This document shows positions 15,728-22,209 of a stretch of 22,209 nt of DNA, one piece after another. Source of the stretch: JACKOB01 sp024234575. Its GTDB lineage: Bacteria > Pseudomonadota > Gammaproteobacteria > Pseudomonadales > Oleiphilaceae. Under the pieces are notes generated by a model, which was not told where the DNA came from, searched no databases, and worked only from the letters and a program-made list of their open reading frames with translations. Position 1 is the stretch's first letter. Every line of letters starts with the position of its first letter. Location: NCBI GenBank assembly GCA_051208035.1, contig JBPJFZ010000025.1:1-22209 (forward strand). Reading direction: 5' to 3'. A program made the position numbers and the translations under genes.

Positions 15728-18700
15728 TGTTGGGCTGCTCCAAAAATATCGGGGTATTTAGCAATTAACGAGGGCCAGCTACTTTGTTCTTTCGAAAAAC
15801 GAATCACTGTTAACCCGGCATCTTGCAAACGTCTGGTTAAGTCGTCATCAATCTTTTTCTGATTTGGCTGCTCGTGATGAGGGCCATCAATGTATATCAC
15901 GGCACTATGTGTTCGGTAGACAAAGTCTGGTCGGGTTTTGAATTGCTCGATGACCACCTGCGCATCTTCTGGCAGATGGTGACCTTTTTCTTTTAAATAA
16001 TTCAGAAAGCTCTGCTCTAAACTGGAGTTTGATAAACGCTCTAGTTGCTCAGCTTGTTGTTGGCTGGTTTTCCCCGCGCTCGCTGTACTAATTTTCGAGG
16101 AGATTAGCTGCTCAAGAATCTCTTTCAGCTCCGAGTCGCGTCGATCAATTAGTTCGTGATCAATCTGGTTGTAATAACTTAACAGACATCGATAGCACCC
16201 GGCTTCACAATCAGGGTTAATGTCGATGTATTGTCCGGTTTCATCTTTCTCGTAATGGCATATGGCGAGCGCTCTTTCGGCTACACGCGGCAAGGCATTA
16301 GCATCACTTACCAGGCGTGTAAGAACCCCTGCACCGCCTTCTGCGGCTTCATAAAAGAGTATTGCTTTACGGTCAACTCGAGTTGGCAATGGCTCTACCA
16401 TTAGTTCAGATTCTTCTATCTGAAATTCCGCTTCGATCCCGCGTTTTAGGGCAAACTGCAAACTCGTGAGCACTTCTTCTGACAGATAGTTTTCAGTGCG
16501 CAAAATAAGCACATTTCGCCGATCTTCAACATAAGGTGCAATGCGTTCTACATGCCTGTCATTCTTAGCGGCATCATCATTTTGATCTGCAGGCGCTTGT
16601 TCGTCTTTGCTCCAAAAGCCAGTGGTGGTATCGATGTTGAAACCATAGATGGATTCTTCTTTTCGACGCTTCCAGCCCAAGTTAACACGCCATACGGTTG
16701 CGGCAGGAGCATACTGCAGATTTAACAAGGATTCGCCTTGGGCATTCTGCACCTCACCGCTTACCACCCTTAAACGACCATCCATAGAAGCGAATTGTAG
16801 GGTGGTTTGCATGTCGTAACCTTGTCGCAAGCGCTCTTCTTCGTCACAAGTAATACGCAATACTCTGCGCGTACTGACGTTCTCAATCCTATAGAGGTTA
16901 TCAATACGCTTGCCACCTTCTATTGGTGTGCCACAAGCAACACACAATTCGTGATCCAACTGCGTATGAAAGTGCCCGTAGCCGCAGTTGGGACATAGCC
17001 TAGCCTCTTCTTTGGCAAGGCCTACCTGTTCGATATCCTGATCTGAGCGGACACCAAGCATCACTTTATTGACGCGATACTGAGACCCTTCATGGTATAT
17101 CAAGCTCAACGGGCCAAATTCAGAAATGGCCAGGAAGCGAGGTCGAGCGAGGAAGCTGTCTCGCCCCACATTGCCTCGACGCCCCTGGATATAGGCCAAT
17201 AATGGTAAGCGCGGGAAGTTATAGCCGGGCAAGAATCCTTGGCTAGCAAGATAGCGGTACGTAGAAAAATCGGAATTCATCTCGCTATTGGCATTCAGCA
17301 ATAGCCCGATCTGGGTTTTCGCCTCGTGATAACGGCGGTCTGCCGCCTTCCGATCACGTTCTGCAGCCGCCGGATTAGAGATAACCGCATGGGCTTTATT
17401 AAGCTGCTCTTGCGTTGACCCGTATAGATCTCGCCAACGATCCAAGGCATCATCAAAACATTTGAATGCATTTTGCACTCTTTGGTCGAGCCAACCCGCA
17501 CAGGCGTCTTCGATGCTTTGTTCAGAAGAAAGCCAGATACCCTGAGCATTTACCAGCTCGTCCTTCAACATTCGCAATAAGTTAAGACCCCGTTGAGCCG
17601 TTGCCTGGCGCACTTTATCTGTTGCCATTTGCAAACAGTACTCTTCCAGCAGTGGCATTTTCTCTGGCTGAGTCATGTCCAACATCATATTCACCGTGGT
17701 TGGAAGAGCTTTGCGAGTTTCGTTTAACCAAATCGCATGAAGGTGGCTGGTCACAAGATCCTCATTGGCCAAATCCAACGTGGGAGGGCTGACATGCCCG
17801 TGCACCATTTTTACAGGGTCGGCAAAAAAGTACTGATCATGGGGGCTGCGAGCGGCGCAGTACGCCAATACCAATGCTGGCTGACCAGACCGCCCGGCTC
17901 GACCAGAACGTTGGGCGTAATTTGCAGGGGTTGGAGGCACATTACGCATATAAACGGTGTTAAGAGACGAAATATCTACACCCAGCTCCATTGTAGGCGA
18001 GCAGAACAAAGTTCTAAGTTCTGCCTTGCGGAACAGCTTTTCACGCTCTTCGCGATCTTTAGGTTCGACTTGTGCCGTATGCTCTCTGGCTTCAAGATCA
18101 AAGAGTGTGCGGTTTCCATCTAATAACAGCTGAGCAATGGTCTTATATAGACGCTTGAAGTAAGGGTTGTCCGAGCGATACCGATCTGTTGGGTCTGCCT
18201 CTGTACTGTCTTCACTGGCTTTCCATTGCAGAAACTCACCAAGCAGTTGGTACCCCTCACTGCCTTGTTCATACTCTTCTTTTTCAACAAGGCCATAGCT
18301 CTCAAGCACTTTCATCAAGCTACCGATGAGTTGCGGATAATTGTCATCTTTAATCTGAGGTAACTTGTAAATATCGTCACCCCAGATTTTGCCTGTTCTC
18401 AGGGCTCTACCCAATAATGAACGGCTGGAAGCAGTAACAAAATTCTGATTGTTTTTCTGACCTGGCGGCTTGCCTGTGAGCAATAAATAGCAACTGGCCT
18501 GAAGCTTATCTGCTTCTTCTTCACTAAATCCCCATGGTTCTTTCAAATACTGAAAACTTTGAGATTTGAGCTGCTCTTGTTGGATGTGATCTAAGAACCT
18601 GCTTTTAATGCACAAGCCCCGGCGCATGGTATCCAAAACTGCTTTCAGGGCTCTTAAACGGTTTTCAGGAGAAATGTCTGCCAGCTCAGGCATCTCTAAG

Positions 18701-20949
18701 GCCTTCCATTCATCCTCATCACTGCAGAGTTCATCGAGACCTTCGTAATCGATATCAAGCAGCCCAAGCTGTTCTAGATTTGGATTGTTAAAGCGCCAGC
18801 CTCTGCGTAAATCAAAATACAAGCGGTAAGCCAGTACATTCCTGGCCGCCTCTTCTGCCTTTCGCCTACCTGGCCCTTTAGCATCGGGATTCTCCAGATA
18901 ATCTGAGCCATCTTTATCAAAACCTAGTGCTTTAAAGACCTCTTGCGAAAGAATACTATCTGTTAAATAACCATCCGGAGCCCTTGTCGCTGCTGCTAAT
19001 AAGCTGGCTCTAAGTAATAAAATTTGAACAAAATCATTGTAATGACCGGCCTGTAAGGAAGCGTCTTGGCGGTTATCAGTAAAACCCAACAGCTTTTTAG
19101 CATCTTCTTCCAGTGAGCCATCACGTTCTAACATGTAACGCAGAGATGATATCGACAGCACTGTTGTCGCAGAAGAACGACCCTCACCGCTAAGCGAGGT
19201 TAATCGTGTTGAATCTTTACCTGTTGCCGAATGAGCCACGCCACATTCCAGACAAAACCGGAAACTGCCAGGAATAAACCAGCCATGATCACCATCGTGA
19301 GACACTTGCCCCGACGACTCTACATACATTCGTTGCGGTTTGTACTTCTTGTAGTTGCTCTTTAGTCGAAGCTCTCTCTTTTTCTCCTCAAACCAGTTTT
19401 CAGGGTATCCTTCAGGGTCTTCATCATTCCATGTTTGATGTGGGTCAAAACGATAGAATCCCCAGAGATTATCTTCGTCGTCTTTATCTTTTTCATTGAT
19501 TTCCCGTGGGTTCAACACTTGTCTGCCATCTTCGACTTCAAGTTGAACCGGGTGATAATCCTGACCACACTGCCTACAAAAGTGGACACTATAAAAGCGC
19601 TTTGTTCTATCCCCAGGTAAAAATTGCTGACCACTTAAATCGAGCTGCCTTTTGTTTTCTGGCAATAACGTTGAAAACACATTGCTGGCACCCGATACAA
19701 ATTGGTGGAGACGAAACGCGAACAAGGGTTTGCCTTTGTCGTCTTTCACGCGGTAGGCGGTTAACAAAAAATCTTTTAGGTAATTTTCACAGATTTCGAC
19801 TTCGACGCCCGAGTCTGCGCTTAACTTTTCGGCGGCCCAATGAAGATTCTGGGGTTGAGATCTGACCCAGCGACCTTCTTCTTTGACCAATCCCAGTGAA
19901 AGTTCAACCCAAGAAGAGATTGGATGCTCCCTAAGATTTTTGAAAGAGATACTTTCGGATACAGGGGCTAGCACTGCTTTCTTTAATGTATCAGCATCTG
20001 GCTGGGTCTCTCTGGGGGTTTGTCTTTGAAGAGTTTCGGTAATAATATTTTCAGGCTTTACCCGCGAGCCAAACAACTTTGAGGCCACTTGCGCTACCGT
20101 TGCATTACGAGCAGCCAGCGTGCCATCACTGGCCATGGTCGCCGAGGTGCCAATACAAAGCACCTCGGAATTTAACGCTTCACGCACACGGCGAATTAGC
20201 ATGGCAACATCAGCACCTTGTCTTCCACGGTAGGTGTGAAGCTCATCCAAGACTAAGAACTCAAGCCCTTGAGCCGCGTGCATTACGGTGCGGTCCAAAT
20301 CGTCCTGTCGAGTCATCAATAACTCTAACATCATGAAGTTCGTCAGAATGATATCAGGTGGGTTAGCCGCCATGGCTTGCCGTTCTTCAGATTTCTCTTG
20401 CCCAGTATAACGGCCATACGTTACAGGTTTATTGCTCCCGTAATGGCCCAAAAATTTGTCGAGTTCTTCTAACTGGGAATTCACCAATGCATTCATTGGA
20501 TAGATAATAACGGCTTTAATACTGGGCTTAGGGTTCGACTCCTTTGCTTTCAATACATGATCAACAATTGGCAATATGTATGAGAGCGACTTACCTGAGC
20601 CTGTTCCCGTCGTGAGAACATAGCTCTCTCTTTTTTGTGCGATGGAAATAGCATCTTGCTGATGCTTGTGTAGTTGTGCGGCAACACCAATATTGCCTGA
20701 CTCATTCCGCCCAAAACGAAATATATCAGCACACTTTTTGTGGAGCACGCCCTCGGAAACAAGCTGCTCAACATTGCCACCCCCAACAAACGAGGGGTTT
20801 AATTGAATCAGCGGCGCAGGCCAGAACTGCCCATCATCATATTTAGAGGAGACAAATGACTTGATGTCGTCAGCTTTAATCTTGGTAAAGCTCGTCGTAA
20901 ATTTCTTGTAGTCCTCAATGATGGCATCACGGTATGAAAATACATCCAT
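15724..20949 (-). CDS. DEAD/DEAH helicase with DUF1998/MZB domain and C-terminal Vsr/DUF559-like nuclease (DISARM-like)
   Basis: The 1741-residue protein has three parts. First is an Hrq1/MrfA-type superfamily II helicase: motif I TGTGSGKS (114-121), YPMNAL (150-155), DELH (235-238), GTSATM (267-272), motif V TMELGVDISSL (about 985) and motif VI QRSGRAGRSG (about 1013-1022), with a long insertion carrying CRQCGQ and CLECGV zinc-binding pairs. Second is a zinc ribbon (CPNCG...CVACG, about 1318-1340) and DUF1998/MZB domain with C1564, C1581, C1585 and C1588 in CEAGCYRCLLSYYNQIDH. Third is a C-terminal PDF (1674-1676), YIDGPHH (1686-1692), DDD (1701-1703) and GLTVIRF, the pattern of Vsr/DUF559-like endonucleases. 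In DISARM the helicase (DrmA) and DUF1998 (DrmB) are separate proteins and the nuclease is DrmC; here one chain may do all three. AAGGGG lies 8 nt before the ATG. Confidence 0.85.
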   Translation of the reverse strand: MDVFSYRDAIIEDYKKFTTSFTKIKADDIKSFVSSKYDDGQFWPAPLIQLNPSFVGGGNVEQLVSEGVLHKKCADIFRFGRNESGNIGVAAQLHKHQQDAISIAQKRESYVLTTGTGSGKSLSYILPIVDHVLKAKESNPKPSIKAVIIYPMNALVNSQLEELDKFLGHYGSNKPVTYGRYTGQEKSEERQAMAANPPDIILTNFMMLELLMTRQDDLDRTVMHAAQGLEFLVLDELHTYRGRQGADVAMLIRRVREALNSEVLCIGTSATMASDGTLAARNATVAQVASKLFGSRVKPENIITETLQRQTPRETQPDADTLKKAVLAPVSESISFKNLREHPISSWVELSLGLVKEEGRWVRSQPQNLHWAAEKLSADSGVEVEICENYLKDFLLTAYRVKDDKGKPLFAFRLHQFVSGASNVFSTLLPENKRQLDLSGQQFLPGDRTKRFYSVHFCRQCGQDYHPVQLEVEDGRQVLNPREINEKDKDDEDNLWGFYRFDPHQTWNDEDPEGYPENWFEEKKRELRLKSNYKKYKPQRMYVESSGQVSHDGDHGWFIPGSFRFCLECGVAHSATGKDSTRLTSLSGEGRSSATTVLSISSLRYMLERDGSLEEDAKKLLGFTDNRQDASLQAGHYNDFVQILLLRASLLAAATRAPDGYLTDSILSQEVFKALGFDKDGSDYLENPDAKGPGRRKAEEAARNVLAYRLYFDLRRGWRFNNPNLEQLGLLDIDYEGLDELCSDEDEWKALEMPELADISPENRLRALKAVLDTMRRGLCIKSRFLDHIQQEQLKSQSFQYLKEPWGFSEEEADKLQASCYLLLTGKPPGQKNNQNFVTASSRSLLGRALRTGKIWGDDIYKLPQIKDDNYPQLIGSLMKVLESYGLVEKEEYEQGSEGYQLLGEFLQWKASEDSTEADPTDRYRSDNPYFKRLYKTIAQLLLDGNRTLFDLEAREHTAQVEPKDREEREKLFRKAELRTLFCSPTMELGVDISSLNTVYMRNVPPTPANYAQRSGRAGRSGQPALVLAYCAARSPHDQYFFADPVKMVHGHVSPPTLDLANEDLVTSHLHAIWLNETRKALPTTVNMMLDMTQPEKMPLLEEYCLQMATDKVRQATAQRGLNLLRMLKDELVNAQGIWLSSEQSIEDACAGWLDQRVQNAFKCFDDALDRWRDLYGSTQEQLNKAHAVISNPAAAERDRKAADRRYHEAKTQIGLLLNANSEMNSDFSTYRYLASQGFLPGYNFPRLPLLAYIQGRRGNVGRDSFLARPRFLAISEFGPLSLIYHEGSQYRVNKVMLGVRSDQDIEQVGLAKEEARLCPNCGYGHFHTQLDHELCVACGTPIEGGKRIDNLYRIENVSTRRVLRITCDEEERLRQGYDMQTTLQFASMDGRLRVVSGEVQNAQGESLLNLQYAPAATVWRVNLGWKRRKEESIYGFNIDTTTGFWSKDEQAPADQNDDAAKNDRHVERIAPYVEDRRNVLILRTENYLSEEVLTSLQFALKRGIEAEFQIEESELMVEPLPTRVDRKAILFYEAAEGGAGVLTRLVSDANALPRVAERALAICHYEKDETGQYIDINPDCEAGCYRCLLSYYNQIDHELIDRRDSELKEILEQLISSKISTASAGKTSQQQAEQLERLSNSSLEQSFLNYLKEKGHHLPEDAQVVIEQFKTRPDFVYRTHSAVIYIDGPHHEQPNQKKIDDDLTRRLQDAGLTVIRFSKEQSSWPSLIAKYPDIFGAAQQ

Positions 20950-20987
20950 GTGACGTTCCCCTTACTCTAATAATTGTTATTCGCTTG

Positions 20988-21191
20988 TTATTTTTCTGTC
21001 TGTTCCAGCAGCTCGCACACATCACACTTAAGATAGCGACAAAGCTTATCTAGTACCTCGAGCTCAATTCTCACGGCCTTTTCCTGATAGAGGCGAGAAA
21101 GAGTACCTCGATGAATGCCCGTTGCGCGGCTAATATCAGAAATTTTGAGCTTTTTCTCGCCCATTATTCGGCTCAAATTTATTTTTATCAT
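20988..21191 (-). CDS. Small Xre/Cro-family transcriptional regulator
   Basis: The 67-residue protein is essentially one lambda Cro/C1-type helix-turn-helix: ISDISRATGIHRGTLSRLYQ (17-36) holds the two DNA-contacting helices, followed by VLDKLCRYLKCDVCELLE (46-63). It is a compact YozG/HTH_26-like regulator without a sensory domain. It is the first gene of the DISARM-like operon (38 bp before the large helicase gene) and divergent from the vapE-like gene. It probably represses its own promoter and restrains the costly restriction genes. AGAGAGG lies 6 nt before the ATG. Palindromes in the upstream region (21273-21306) are candidate binding sites. Confidence 0.8.
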   Translation of the reverse strand: MIKINLSRIMGEKKLKISDISRATGIHRGTLSRLYQEKAVRIELEVLDKLCRYLKCDVCELLEQTEK

Positions 21192-21250
21192 GCTGAACCT
21201 CTCTTTAGAGCTTAAAGGATAGCCGAAAATTGTTGATGCAGATAGTGCTC

Positions 21251-21279
21251 ATTTTGCGCTGCTGCAGGACATCTATCAA
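21251..21279 (-). promoter_or_regulatory. Candidate promoter of the Xre-DISARM-like operon
   Basis: On the minus strand, TTGATA (21279-21274), a 17-bp spacer and CAAAAT (21256-21251) give a moderate sigma70 match. The start would be near 21244, leaving a leader of about 50 bases before the Xre ATG. The -35 box lies within the 14-bp dyad at 21273-21286. Confidence 0.4.
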
Positions 21280-21306
21280 TTAATAGGGGCTCTTTGATGA
21301 TATCAA
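21273..21306. promoter_or_regulatory. Candidate Xre operator palindromes
   Basis: CTATCAATTAATAG (21273-21286) is symmetric at 12 of 14 positions and covers the predicted -35 box. TTGAT-GAT-ATCAA (21294-21306) is a perfect 5-bp dyad close by, and a related TTGAGATATCAA lies at 21431-21442 near the divergent gene. Small Xre repressors use dyads of this size; which of them are bound is not known. Confidence 0.35.
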
Positions 21307-21494
21307 TGCAGATTTCAAGATATACGATTTAGTTAATGATTCTGGGTAGAGAAAGATTTTGGTGAATTTTCTACCCCGAAATTCGCACGCACCTTAAATG
21401 CGACCAAAAAACGGCAGTAAGACCGAGATTTTGAGATATCAAACGCCATTACATTACCTATCAACCCTCTACCAATAACTGAAAGGTAATAACT

Positions 21495-22016
21495 ATGACA
21501 ACCAACATTGTTTCGTTGAGCAAAACATCATCTAAAACCAAAGCCCCTGATTACCCGGATACTAAACTACTCAAGAATGGAAACATTCGCGTCCTAAACA
21601 CTTCCAACAACGTACTCGCTCTATGCGATTATATTGGCTTTAAACCCGCTATCAATAAGATGAATTATTCAATTCTTATAGATCCCGATATTAACCCGGA
21701 CATTAAGACAGTTGACGACCTCAAATCTATTCTCATTAGTGAAGCATCAAAATCAGACCTACCGAAGGCTGCTATTGAAGATCACCTGTACACCCTTTGC
21801 ACAAGAAACACTGTTCATCCAGTTAAAGATTGGATAGAGAGGGACACGTGGGATGGAGTCAAGCGTGTAGATTCAGTATTAGAAGCATTTAACTTCAAAC
21901 ACAAAAAGCTTTCGATCGCAGTGATGAAACATTGGCTTGTTTCGGCTATCGCAGCACTGGTAGAAGAGATCTTTTCAACAAAGATCATCCCCATAATACA
22001 AGGAGAGCAGAGTTGG
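21495..22016 (+). pseudogene. VapE-like (virulence-associated E) primase-helicase, truncated by the IS21 copy
   Basis: The frame encodes 174 native residues and is then cut at 22017 by the IS, which adds CVFL and a stop (to 22031). The segment VHPVKDWIERDTWDGVKRV (107-125), then KHWLVSAIAALVEEI (145-159) and IIPIIQGEQSW (164-174), is the typical lead-in to the VapE family AAA+ domain. That domain continues QG-x-x-G-K-T/S, so the insertion falls inside the Walker A loop and removes the whole ATPase. VapE-like proteins occur in phages, phage satellites and genomic islands and act in their replication. The ribosome-binding site GAAAGG lies 8 nt before the ATG. Without the P-loop the product should be inactive. 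Confidence 0.75.
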
Positions 22017-22209
22017 TGCGTATTTTTATAACTATGAACGCTGATTTTTGCTTAGCGTGAACACTTCCACCCCTTATTCTTGCAGATGCGGCACTTTTAC
22101 CTTAAGTGTTCACAGTTGGTCAAGATTCGCTTGTTTTTTACGCATGGATTCTCCTTTCAAACTAATTTTATAGGCGTTGTGTAAAAGCCTATCTAAGATG
22201 GCGTCAGCA
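22017..22209 (-). mobile_element. IS21-family insertion sequence, right end (partial, right copy)
   Basis: This is the exact reverse complement of bases 1-193: the terminal TGCGTATTTTTA end, about 93 non-coding bases, then the istB C-terminus reading leftward. Its insertion directly after the Trp174 codon of the vapE-like gene defines the left border precisely. The remainder of the element lies outside the window. Confidence 0.85.
22110..22209 (-). CDS. istB: IstB-like ATP-binding protein, C-terminal fragment (partial, second copy)
   Basis: This is the mirror copy of the istB tail at bases 1-100, with the stop codon at 22110-22112 on the minus strand and sequence identical to the left copy. 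It is cut only by the window edge. Confidence 0.85.
   Translation of the reverse strand, partial: ADAILDRLLHNAYKISLKGESMRKKQANLDQL

Larger units (their letters stand above)
21192..21494. other. Divergent control region between the Xre gene and the vapE-like gene
   Basis: No gene is visible in these 303 bases. They contain a candidate minus-strand promoter (21251-21279), several short palindromes built on TTGA/TCAA (21273-21286, 21294-21306, 21431-21442) and a separated inverted pair GGGTAGA/TCTACCC (21344-21350 and 21370-21376). I find no good -10/-35 pair for the plus-strand vapE-like gene. Confidence 0.5.

Noticed and set aside
1..22209. CRISPR array, tRNA, rRNA or integrase attachment site
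   Set aside because: No regularly spaced direct repeats, no tRNA-like cloverleaf and no rRNA sequence noticed; no integrase gene in the window.

Overview
This 22.2 kb window looks like a defence island on a mobile element in a gammaproteobacterium. The protein families, Shine-Dalgarno sites and mid-range base composition support this, but there is no rRNA, tRNA or core gene to name the host. Both ends carry the same 193 bp, exactly identical and in inverted orientation. Each copy holds the C-terminus of istB and the right end of an IS21-family insertion sequence, pointing inward. A symmetrical stop inside a repeat is also what a draft contig broken at IS copies looks like, so a composite transposon is possible but not shown.

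The left IS end cuts a small minus-strand gene of which only the promoter, a palindrome and 14 codons remain (194-237). About 500 bp of AT-rich non-coding DNA follows. Next is a minus-strand operon, read right to left: NERD-domain superfamily I helicase, then mcrB (GTPase with a PUA-like EVE-type reader), then mcrC (PD-(D/E)XK nuclease). This is a modification-dependent restriction module with an added helicase. Upstream lies an overlapping operon hicA-hicB-secB-like, which fits a tripartite toxin-antitoxin-chaperone (TAC) system with an operator and promoter on the hicA start.

After a 356 bp intergenic region, one plus-strand gene of unknown function (8102-8833) converges on the largest module. 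That module is a four-gene minus-strand operon: a small Xre-type regulator; a 1741-aa helicase with DUF1998/MZB domain and a C-terminal Vsr/DUF559-like nuclease; a 956-aa DrmD-like SNF2 helicase; and a 1311-aa Eco57I/DrmMI/PglX-like adenine methyltransferase. It resembles DISARM, with the helicase and DUF1998 parts in one chain, no separate PLD nuclease (DrmC), and a nuclease fused instead. The middle of the methyltransferase is markedly more AT-rich than its N-terminal part, suggesting exchange of the specificity module.

At the right edge, divergent from the Xre gene, is a VapE-like (virulence-associated E, primase-helicase) gene cut by the IS at its Walker A motif. VapE genes are typical of phages, satellites and genomic islands. 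Overall: a phage- or island-derived backbone loaded with three defence or addiction modules and then broken by IS21 insertions on both sides.
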